This document shows positions 8,528-15,764 of a stretch of 64,000 nucleotides of DNA, one piece after another. The DNA is taken from positions 967,979 through 1,031,978 of the forward strand of contig BDLO01000001.1 in NCBI GenBank assembly GCA_001950395.1, in the 5' to 3' direction. The translations under genes were made by a program, and so were the position numbers. The stretch is from Coriobacteriaceae bacterium EMTCatB1 (GTDB taxonomy: Bacteria; Actinomycetota; Coriobacteriia; Anaerosomatales; Anaerosomataceae). The notes beneath the pieces were generated by a model. That model searched no databases. It saw only the letters and a list, made by a program, of their open reading frames with translations, and had not been told where the DNA came from. The first letter of the stretch is position 1. Every line of letters begins with the position of its first letter.

Positions 8528-8563
8528 CAACAAGAAGTCCCTGTGCGACGCATGCACAGGGAC
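8528..8563 (-). terminator. Attenuator-like hairpin in the infC leader
   Basis: On the minus strand GTCCCTGTGC / GCACAGGGAC (8537-8563) forms a 10-base perfect stem with a 7-base loop. It is followed by TTCTTGTT, a T-rich tail. It lies between the promoter and the infC start, about 47 bases before the infC start. This is the expected layout for attenuation of an infC-rpmI-rplT operon by an L20-type leader, though no specific leader family match was made. Confidence 0.65.
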
Positions 8564-8671
8564 AAGGCGCCCTCGGATCCGGGCGTTCACCTCGACCGTA
8601 CAGCTGCACCATGCGCCGTAGGGTGGGGACGCTCGAGCGTCCCGCTTGACCTCTATTCGGTTGGCTGCGCG

Positions 8672-8701
8672 AGTATACGCGCTCTGCGTGCCGCCTGTCT
8701 A
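8672..8701 (-). promoter_or_regulatory. Promoter of infC-rpmI-rplT
   Basis: On the minus strand TAGACA (8701-8696), an 18-base spacer and TATACT (8677-8672) form a good sigma-70-type promoter. The first three bases of the -35 box are the TAG stop codon of the upstream histidine kinase gene. The transcript would have a leader of roughly 180 bases containing the attenuator hairpin. Confidence 0.7.
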
Positions 8702-10849
8702 GCGGTCAGAACCGCTCCCACCGGCGTGGGTACAGGGCAGTTCGAGCGTGAAGGTCGAGCCCTCGCCCAGCGCGCTTTGCACGGTCACGCGACCGCCGAG
8801 GAGCTCCGCCAGACGCTTGGAGATCGCCAGCCCAAGGCCGGTGCCAGGCGAGTCCCCCGGCGGCCTGAACCGAGTGAACGCCTCGAACGCGCGCTCGATC
8901 TGCTCCGGCGTCATGCCGGGGCCGGTGTCTGCCACGGCCAGCCACGCTGTGCGCCCATCGCTTCCGACCTGCACGCGCACGAAGCCCTGCTCGGTGTACT
9001 TGATCGCGTTGCCGAGCAGGTTCCAGACGATCTGCCGCACGAGCTGCGGGTCCGTACGGCACGAGACCTCGGCATCGCCTGCGACCTCGAGCGCAAGACC
9101 CTTCTCCTCCGCAAGCGGCCGCACCGCAGCGACTGCCTGGCGAGCGAGCTCTCCCAGATCGATGTCCGTCACGTTCACGGAAACCCGTCCGTCCTCGATC
9201 CTGGACAAGTCGAGGACGTCGTCCACGAGCGAGAGCAGGTGCATGCCCGCGTCGCGGATCATGCGCACTTGGATTTTCTGCTCGTCGTTCAAGGGTCCCG
9301 GAAGCTCCTGCTCGAGCAGGCGAGAGAATCCGATGACTGAGTTCAGAGGAGTGCGAAGCTCGTGGCTCATGCTGCGCAGGAAGTCGTCCTTCGCCTCGTT
9401 TGCGCGCGCGAGCTGCTGGTACGCCTCCTCGAGCTGCGCCGTGCGCTCCTCCACTTCGTCCTCAAGGCTGGCGCGGTACCAATCGAGCTCACGCTCTGCG
9501 CGCTTGCGATCGGTCACGTCGACCACGATGGTGAACAAGAACTGCTTGCCTTCGAACGTGATCGGCGTCGCGTAGACCTCCACGTCCAAGACGTCGCCAG
9601 ACGCCGTCCTGTGCCGATACGAGCCGACGTATTGGTCTTCCTCCAGCGTCTTGCGCACCTCTTCGAGCACTGCGTCCAGAGGTTCTTCGGCGCTCAGGTC
9701 AGCGATCGTCATCGATCGCAAGTCCTCCACCGAGCGGCCGTACAACCTCGCCGCCGCTCGGTTGGCGTCCACGACGCGAGCGCCGTCTGGGTCGACGAGC
9801 AGCATCGGCTGCTCGCTCTCCTGGAAGATGGCGCGGTACCGTCGCTCGCTCTCCTCGAGCGCGCGCTGGGCCCGTACCCGGTCGCTGACGTCGTGGACGA
9901 TCGAGTACAACCACTGCTCGCCGCTGGGCCCGGGGACTGGGCCTGAGTAGACTTCGACGTCTCGCACTTCGCCTGACGCGAGACGGTGCCTGAACTCGAA
10001 GTGGTTCTTCTGAAGGGCGCGGGCGCGCTCCATCTCCGCTTGCACTTCTTCAGGCGTGAGCGTGTTGATCTGGCTGATCCGCATGCACGTCAACTCTTCG
10101 CGCGACCAGCCGTAGAAGCGCTCCGCAGCTGCATTCGCATCCTTGATGCTGCCGTCAGACGGATCGATGAGCAGCATCACCGAGGCGCTGTCTTGGAAGA
10201 GCGACCGGTAGCGGGTTTCGCTCTCGGCGAGCTGGCCGCGCACCTGCTGCAGGTAGCCGATCACGAGCCCGAACGCCACGACCGTCGCGAGGACCGAGCT
10301 GAGAATGTACCCCGCGTAGCCGAACCATTCCGGGAACACCCACCGCAGCGGGTAGTCGAAGGCGTGGATGCCCCATGCGATGAGACCGATCCCCGGGAGC
10401 GCACGACCCACGCCGCTGCCCCGGGCGGTCTTCAGCCAGTACAGGCCAGCGACGATGCGGGCGACGCCTTGCAGCAGGAACGCTGGCGCCACGACCACGG
10501 CCTGGTGCAGCCCCGACCGGTCGAACAGCACGAGCAGCGCCGTCGCGACGACTCCCGAGACGAGGAACGCCCGCCACGGAGCTCGACCGCCGGCAAGCCG
10601 CATCGCCCCCGCGAGCAGTAAGAGCGCAGAGGCGATCGAGGCGGCGTGCACGCCGTAGCGAAGCCCCGCAGCGGCCGGCCAAGCAACGAGAGCGGCCTCG
10701 GCGCCGAGACGCACGGCGTACGCTGCCCAACCGAGGCCGATGAGCAGCAACGCTGACTTGCGCTCGACCCGCGCGAACGCCATGAACAGCACCGCTGCGA
10801 CGACGGCCGCCGTCAGCGGCGCAGAGATCGCTGCTATCGTCCACTCCAC
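8699..10849 (-). CDS. Membrane PAS-PAS sensor histidine kinase (orphan)
   Basis: A 716-residue sensor kinase. The N-terminal 200 residues form about six to seven membrane helices. Two PAS domains follow (about 210-325 and 335-450), then a coiled coil. The HisKA domain has the phospho-acceptor His496 in SMSHELRTPLN. The HATPase_c domain shows the N box (NLLGNAIKYT), G1 (DTGPGM) and G2 (GTGLGLA). It should autophosphorylate and pass phosphate to a response regulator, but no regulator or receiver domain is nearby. The GTG start at 10849 lies 12 bases after thrS, after GGGGGA, so it may be co-transcribed with thrS. The sensed signal cannot be inferred. Confidence 0.9.
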   Translation of the reverse strand: MEWTIAAISAPLTAAVVAAVLFMAFARVERKSALLLIGLGWAAYAVRLGAEAALVAWPAAAGLRYGVHAASIASALLLLAGAMRLAGGRAPWRAFLVSGVVATALLVLFDRSGLHQAVVVAPAFLLQGVARIVAGLYWLKTARGSGVGRALPGIGLIAWGIHAFDYPLRWVFPEWFGYAGYILSSVLATVVAFGLVIGYLQQVRGQLAESETRYRSLFQDSASVMLLIDPSDGSIKDANAAAERFYGWSREELTCMRISQINTLTPEEVQAEMERARALQKNHFEFRHRLASGEVRDVEVYSGPVPGPSGEQWLYSIVHDVSDRVRAQRALEESERRYRAIFQESEQPMLLVDPDGARVVDANRAAARLYGRSVEDLRSMTIADLSAEEPLDAVLEEVRKTLEEDQYVGSYRHRTASGDVLDVEVYATPITFEGKQFLFTIVVDVTDRKRAERELDWYRASLEDEVEERTAQLEEAYQQLARANEAKDDFLRSMSHELRTPLNSVIGFSRLLEQELPGPLNDEQKIQVRMIRDAGMHLLSLVDDVLDLSRIEDGRVSVNVTDIDLGELARQAVAAVRPLAEEKGLALEVAGDAEVSCRTDPQLVRQIVWNLLGNAIKYTEQGFVRVQVGSDGRTAWLAVADTGPGMTPEQIERAFEAFTRFRPPGDSPGTGLGLAISKRLAELLGGRVTVQSALGEGSTFTLELPCTHAGGSGSDR

Positions 10850-10861
10850 ACGTTCGTCCCC

Positions 10862-12778
10862 CTACGGGTGCTCGGCAGCCACCCTCTCCACGAACGCGTC
10901 CACGCTCATCGCGCCGAGATCGCCCGCGCTGCGCTCACGAACCCCGACGGTGTTCGACTCGACCTCTCGGTCGCCCACGACAAGCATGTACGGCACCTTC
11001 TGCTGCTGCGCCTTGGCGATCTTGATGCGCATGGGCTCGTTCTCAGCATACACCTCTGCCCTGACGCCCGAACGCCTGAGCGTCGCTGCGACCTCGTCGC
11101 AGTACGGCAGATGGCGGTCTGCGATGGGGACGAGCACCGCCTGGACCGGGGCGAGCCACACCGGGAACGCGCCGGCGTAGTGCTCGATGAGGATGCCGAG
11201 GAACCGCTCCATGCTGCCCAGGATCGTGCGGTGCAACATGAACGGGACCGCCTCGGTGTTCTCGGCGGTGCGATACGTCAGCCCGAACCGCGAGGGGAAG
11301 TTGAAGTCCACCTGTATCGTGGAGCACTGCCACGTGCGTCCGATGGCGTCTTTGAGCTTGATGTCGATCTTGGGCCCGTAGAACGCACCGTCGCCTTCGT
11401 TGATCTGATACTCCAGCCCGTGCGCCTCGCACGCGGACATGAGCGAGTGCGTGGCGTGCTCCCACATCTCGTCGTCGCCGATGGACTTCTCCGGCCGCGT
11501 CGAGATCTCCGCGCTGTACTCGAACCCGAACACGCCCTTGAGCACGTAGTCGACGAGGTCGAGCATCGCCACGACCTCGTCGTGCACCTGCTCGGGCATG
11601 CAGAAGATGTGCGCGTCGTCCTGGGTGAACCCTCGAGCGCGCATGAGACCATGCACGACGCCGGACATCTCGTGGCGGTACACGGTGCCGAACTCGAAGA
11701 TCCGCATCGGAAGGTCGCGGTACGAGCGCACGTCGTTCGCGTAGATGAGCACGTGGCCGGGGCAGTTCATCGGCTTGACGCCGTACTCGTTGACGCGCCC
11801 GTCGCCCTCGTCCACCTCGAAGAAGTACATGTTCTCGCGGTAGAAGTCGTAGTGCCCGGAGATCTTCCACACGTCCGCCTTGTAGATGTGCGGCGTGATC
11901 GCCTCGGCGTACCCGCGCTCGTACAGCACGCCGCGCAGCCACTCCTGGAGGATGCGCAAGATGCGGGCCCCTCTCGGGTGGTACACGGGCAGCCCAGCTC
12001 CCGCGACCTCGTGGAAGCTGAACAGGTCGAGCTCGCGACCGAGCTTCCGATGGTCGCGACGCTCGGCCTCCTCGATCCGCTCAAGGTACGCCTTCAAGTC
12101 CTTCTCAGAGAACCACGCTGTGCCGTAGATGCGTTGGAGCATCGGACGCGACGAGTCACCGCGCCAGTAGGCGCCCGCGACCTTCGTCAGCTTGAAGGCC
12201 CTGATCCAGCCCGTGTGCGGGACGTGGGGCCCGCGGCAGAGGTCGCTGAACGAGCCCTGCATGTACACGGAGATGGGCTCGCCTTCCGGCAGCTCAGCGA
12301 TGAGCTCCTGCTTGTACGGCTGGCCCTCGAACGCGTCTTCGGCCTCGAGCCGGTCGAGGACCGCGCGCGCAAACGGCTTCTCCTCCGCGACGATGTCGCG
12401 CATCCGGTCTTCGATGGCCGCGAGGTCCTCGGGCGTGAAGGGCCGGTCGACGTCGAAGTCGTAGTAGAAGCCGTCTTCGATCGCAGGCCCGATGCCGAAC
12501 TTCGCCGTGGGAAACAGGTCCTTGACCGCTTCGGCCATCACGTGCGCCGCCGAGTGGCGCAGCACGTGCAACGCCTCTGGATCCCGATCGGTGACGATTG
12601 CGACCTCGTCGCCCTCGTGGACGGACGCCGTGACGTCGACGAGCGCGCCGTTCACCCGGCCGGCGACCGCTGCGTTCGCCAAGCGCGGACCGATCGCGCG
12701 AGCGACGTCGGCGACCGTCGCGCCTTCCTCGACCTCGATGCTGCTGCCGTCCGGGAGCCGGACGCTGATCCGAGACAT
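10862..12778 (-). CDS. thrS: Threonine--tRNA ligase
   Basis: Charges tRNA-Thr. The 638-residue protein has an N-terminal TGS domain (1-60), an editing domain with RHSAAHVMAEAV and HxxxH-type zinc residues, and a class II catalytic core (PVYHPRGARILRILQEW, PMNCPGH with a zinc-ligand Cys, EFGTVYRHEMSG). A C-terminal anticodon-binding domain ends the protein. The ATG at 12778 after GGAGGTTGTTTG gives the standard MSRISVRLPDGS start, and the longer open frame upstream overlaps the next gene. No T-box is visible in the 41-base gap before it. Confidence 0.97.
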   Translation of the reverse strand: MSRISVRLPDGSSIEVEEGATVADVARAIGPRLANAAVAGRVNGALVDVTASVHEGDEVAIVTDRDPEALHVLRHSAAHVMAEAVKDLFPTAKFGIGPAIEDGFYYDFDVDRPFTPEDLAAIEDRMRDIVAEEKPFARAVLDRLEAEDAFEGQPYKQELIAELPEGEPISVYMQGSFSDLCRGPHVPHTGWIRAFKLTKVAGAYWRGDSSRPMLQRIYGTAWFSEKDLKAYLERIEEAERRDHRKLGRELDLFSFHEVAGAGLPVYHPRGARILRILQEWLRGVLYERGYAEAITPHIYKADVWKISGHYDFYRENMYFFEVDEGDGRVNEYGVKPMNCPGHVLIYANDVRSYRDLPMRIFEFGTVYRHEMSGVVHGLMRARGFTQDDAHIFCMPEQVHDEVVAMLDLVDYVLKGVFGFEYSAEISTRPEKSIGDDEMWEHATHSLMSACEAHGLEYQINEGDGAFYGPKIDIKLKDAIGRTWQCSTIQVDFNFPSRFGLTYRTAENTEAVPFMLHRTILGSMERFLGILIEHYAGAFPVWLAPVQAVLVPIADRHLPYCDEVAATLRRSGVRAEVYAENEPMRIKIAKAQQQKVPYMLVVGDREVESNTVGVRERSAGDLGAMSVDAFVERVAAEHP

Positions 12779-12819
12779 CAAACAACCTCCATCGGGATAG
12801 AGCCAGCGCCCGGCGGCGC

Positions 12820-13257
12820 CTACTGCTTGGTCTTGCAGTACGGGCAGACCGTCCAGTCGAGCTTCAGGGCCCGCCCGCAGCTGATGCACTCCTTCTTGAG
12901 CTTCTTCATGCACGAGGGGCAGATCAAGTAGTCGTCTTCCACCGGCTTCGTGCAGGCAGGGCACACGGGGAACCTGCGCTGCAGCTCGGCCTCGCGAGCA
13001 CGGATCTCGAGCTCGCGCTCCCGCGCGTCCGCAAGCGACTCCGGCGGCCGGACGACCATGTAGACGATCCACCCGGGCACGTTGAACAGAAGCACGACGA
13101 GTGCCCAGAACCACGACATCGCGCCTCTGCGCTCTGCATCGCGCCACGTCCAGAACACGAGCGCGAGCGAGAAGATGACGAAGAACAGCCAGCACAGACG
13201 CTGAGAGAGCTGTACCAGCGGATTGTCGAGCACCGGTTGAAGCAGCTCGTTCACCAT
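12820..13257 (-). CDS. Small membrane protein with PLDc_N-like segment and double zinc ribbon
   Basis: A 145-residue protein of unknown function. Two membrane segments (about 18-36 and 46-68) are separated by WRDAERRG. The second, FWALVVLLFNVPGWIVYMVV, resembles the phospholipase D N-terminal membrane segment. A charged helical linker (PESLADARERELEIRAREAE) follows, then two C-terminal zinc-ribbon pairs with CPAC/CPSC and CISC/CPYC knuckles. The ATG at 13257 (after AGGAAG) gives a sensible N-terminus, and the much longer frame upstream is spurious. It is the first gene before thrS and is divergent from the glycosyltransferase. Confidence 0.7.
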   Translation of the reverse strand: MVNELLQPVLDNPLVQLSQRLCWLFFVIFSLALVFWTWRDAERRGAMSWFWALVVLLFNVPGWIVYMVVRPPESLADARERELEIRAREAELQRRFPVCPACTKPVEDDYLICPSCMKKLKKECISCGRALKLDWTVCPYCKTKQ

Positions 13258-13316
13258 GGTCTTCCTGCGCTCCCCTCCCGCGGCGGCGGCGCGGATCTTC
13301 GGCACGGTCATGCGCG

Positions 13317-13322
13317 ATTCTA
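13317..13322 (-). promoter_or_regulatory. Candidate -10 box (TAGAAT) for the zinc-ribbon protein / thrS unit
   Basis: TAGAAT on the minus strand lies 60 bases before the start at 13257. The -35 position holds only a weak GTGTGT match. On the other strand TATCAT at 13372-13377 is a possible -10 for the divergent glycosyltransferase. The same TAGAAT word precedes several other genes in this window. Confidence 0.4.
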
Positions 13323-13417
13323 GCGCATCCGGCGTGGCGACACACGCTGAGACGCGCGGCCCGGCAACCGCTATCATTGCCAGGGCGCGGATCGCGCTTG
13401 TCACGAGGGGACACGGG

Positions 13418-14467
13418 ATGGACGACGCACCTGCACGGCGCATCAGCGTGGACCTGGTCTCGGAGACCGTCGGCGGCGCCACCGGCCACGGCGTCCACAC
13501 GGCGTTCACGCAGACGTTGGCGGCGCTCGAGCGAGCCGGCATCGACGTGCGAGTGAACACTGCCGAGCCGTGCGACGTCACCCACGTCGAGACGATCGGG
13601 CCAGCCGGGCTCAGGGCTCTGCGCGCCTCACGCGGCCACGCGGTGGTGACGGCGCACATCGTGCCCGAGTCTTTGGTGGGGAGCTTCGCGTTCGCGCGCG
13701 CGTGGCTGCCGATCGCTTCCGCGTACATCCGATTCTTCTACTCGCGAGCCGACCTCGTGCTCGCCGTGTCGCCGGCCGTCGCCGAGGGGCTCGCACGCAT
13801 GGGGATCTCGACGCCTGTGCGCGTCGTGCCGAATGCGATCGATCTCGAGCGCTTCCGCCCGCAGCCGAGATGGCGGACGGAGGTGCGCGCCTCGCTCGGC
13901 ATACCCGACGACGCCTTCGTCGTGATCTCCACGGGGCAGGTGCAGCCGCGCAAAGGCGTCGACACGTTCATCAAGACGGCTCGGCAGTGCCCCGAAGCGA
14001 CGTTCCTGTGGCTGGGCGGCATGCCGTTCAAGATGCTGACCGCGGGGTTCCGCCGCATGGCGCGCGCGACTCGGCATGTCCCGGAGAACTGCAGGTTTCT
14101 CGGGGAAGTGGCCCACGAAGAAGTCCCGAAGTTCCTCGCGGCTGCTGACTGCCTGCTCTTCCCCTCTCGGCAGGAGACCTTCGGCTTCACCATCGTCGAG
14201 GCGGCCGCGGCGGGTCTCCCACTCGTGCTGCGCGACCTCGAGGTCTACCGACCGCTCTTCGACGACGCGTACATCGCGTGCCAGGAGGACGGCTTTCCGG
14301 ACGCCGTGCGTCGGCTGATGACGGATGCGGGGCTTCGCGCCGAGTACGCGAGCCGTGCCCGGACGATGGTGGAGCGGTACGGCCTCGAGCCGCACGCGAA
14401 AGCGCTCGTGGAGGCCTACCTGTGGCTTCTGGAGCGGAACGAGGCGATAGCCTCACCGGCGACGTAG
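13418..14467 (+). CDS. Family 4 glycosyltransferase
   Basis: A retaining GT-B glycosyltransferase of 349 residues that would transfer a sugar from an activated donor to a lipid or sugar acceptor. The C-terminal half shows the GT4 donor-site signature. VVPNAIDLERFRP is followed by STGQVQPRKGVDTFI, then by RQETFGFTIVEAAAAGLP, which carries the E-x7-E motif. The start ATG at 13418 follows GAGGGGACACGGG. The open frame extends back to 13256 but would overlap the divergent gene. It is one of only three plus-strand genes. Its 3' end overlaps folC by 52 bases tail to tail. It could act in glycolipid or envelope glycan synthesis. Confidence 0.85.
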   Translation: MDDAPARRISVDLVSETVGGATGHGVHTAFTQTLAALERAGIDVRVNTAEPCDVTHVETIGPAGLRALRASRGHAVVTAHIVPESLVGSFAFARAWLPIASAYIRFFYSRADLVLAVSPAVAEGLARMGISTPVRVVPNAIDLERFRPQPRWRTEVRASLGIPDDAFVVISTGQVQPRKGVDTFIKTARQCPEATFLWLGGMPFKMLTAGFRRMARATRHVPENCRFLGEVAHEEVPKFLAAADCLLFPSRQETFGFTIVEAAAAGLPLVLRDLEVYRPLFDDAYIACQEDGFPDAVRRLMTDAGLRAEYASRARTMVERYGLEPHAKALVEAYLWLLERNEAIASPAT

Positions 14468-15756
14468 AGACTGCCGGTGCACAGCACGCCTGAAGCGGAG
14501 CGCCGCACGGCGGTCTCGACGGCGGCGGGCACGGAGCCCTCGACCGCCAGCACGCTGCCGCCTGCCTCACGCACGACCTCGGCCAGCGCGTCCGGGTCCA
14601 TCGCGCGCGGCGAGGCGCTTCTCGTGCACACGAACCCGCTCGCGACCGGCGCCAGCGCCTCGGCGATGCCGAGGGCGTCCTTGTCCGCCATCACCCCCAG
14701 CACCACCACAGGGCGGCCGGGCAGCATCTCTCGCACGGCGGCGGCGAGCACGCCTGCAGCGTCAGGGTTGTGCGCCCCGTCCACGACGAGTGGGACGCTC
14801 TTGTCGAGCACATCGAAGCGCCCCGGCAGTCGCAACGCACCGAACGCTGCCCTCACCGCGCTCTCGTCCAACGGCCCGAGAGCGGCTTCTGCTGTCGCCA
14901 CGGCGGTAGCGACGTTGGGCGCTTGGTAGGACGGCGCCACGAGCTCCACCGCTCGGTAGGTCCGCTCCGCGCCGAAGACGTCGAGCGTAAGCGGCTCAGA
15001 CAGAGCGTGCGGCCGTGCTCGCACGAGCCACGCGACGTCGTCCTCTCCCTGCCCGACGCGGACCGTCGGGACGCCGCAGGACAGCGCCCGTTCGATCAGC
15101 ACGTGCTCCACGCCTGCGCATCCCGGGCCGAGAACCGCGACGCTTCCGGGCTTGATGACGTGTGCCTTGTCGGCAGCGATCTCCTCGCGCGTCTCGCCGA
15201 GCCGGTCGGTGTGGTCGAGCGCCACGCCGGTGACGACGGCCACCGCCGGGCTCACGACGCTGGTGGCGTCCCACCTGCCGCCCATGCCGACCTCGAGGAC
15301 CGCCCACTCTGCGCCTGCGGCTCGGAAGGTCTCGAGCGCGCCCGCGGTGAGCAGCTCGAACTCCGTGAGCTGCGCGGCCGCGTCTGCGTCGTCGAGCCCG
15401 AGCGCCTCGGCAGCGCTCGCCCCCAGACGCTCCGCGGCGTCAAGCGCAGCCGAGAGCCCGTCGGCGAACACCGTCGGCTCGACCGGCTGCCCATCGAGCT
15501 CGACGCGCTCCTCGTACCGGACGAGGTGCGGGCTCGTGTAGGCGCCGGTGCGTGCCCCGTGAGCGGACAGCAGCGCCGCCGTCATCCTCGTCACGGACGT
15601 CTTGCCGTTCGTGCCGGTCACTTGCACCGACCGGAACGCCCGCTCCGGATGCCCGAGCACGTCGACGAGCGCGCGGATGCCGTCCAGGGACGGGTTGATG
15701 CCGAACTTCAGCGCCCGCCCGAGCTCGCCGATCACCTGCTCGTAGGTGCGCGCCAC
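14416..15756 (-). CDS. folC: Folylpolyglutamate synthase / dihydrofolate synthase
   Basis: A Mur-ligase-family enzyme that adds glutamate to dihydropteroate or folates using ATP. The 446-residue protein has the ATP loop TGTNGKTS (about 47-54), YTSPHLVRYEERVELDG, GGRWDATSV and the C-terminal domain motif VDGAHNPDA, all diagnostic. The GTG start at 15756 lies 8 bases after the valS stop and has only a weak ribosome binding site, so it is probably translated from the valS transcript. Its last 52 bases overlap the convergent glycosyltransferase gene. Confidence 0.95.
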   Translation of the reverse strand: MARTYEQVIGELGRALKFGINPSLDGIRALVDVLGHPERAFRSVQVTGTNGKTSVTRMTAALLSAHGARTGAYTSPHLVRYEERVELDGQPVEPTVFADGLSAALDAAERLGASAAEALGLDDADAAAQLTEFELLTAGALETFRAAGAEWAVLEVGMGGRWDATSVVSPAVAVVTGVALDHTDRLGETREEIAADKAHVIKPGSVAVLGPGCAGVEHVLIERALSCGVPTVRVGQGEDDVAWLVRARPHALSEPLTLDVFGAERTYRAVELVAPSYQAPNVATAVATAEAALGPLDESAVRAAFGALRLPGRFDVLDKSVPLVVDGAHNPDAAGVLAAAVREMLPGRPVVVLGVMADKDALGIAEALAPVASGFVCTRSASPRAMDPDALAEVVREAGGSVLAVEGSVPAAVETAVRRSASGVLCTGSLYVAGEAIASFRSRSHR

Positions 15757-15764
15757 GGCGAATC

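Noticed and set aside
8482-8565. The upstream ATG as the start of infC
   Set aside because: It lies within the attenuator leader and adds residues absent from the family; the ATC with a strong ribosome binding site fits better.
12779-13585. Long N-terminal extension of thrS
   Set aside because: It overlaps the zinc-ribbon gene in another frame and has no family similarity; the ATG at 12778 has a good ribosome binding site.
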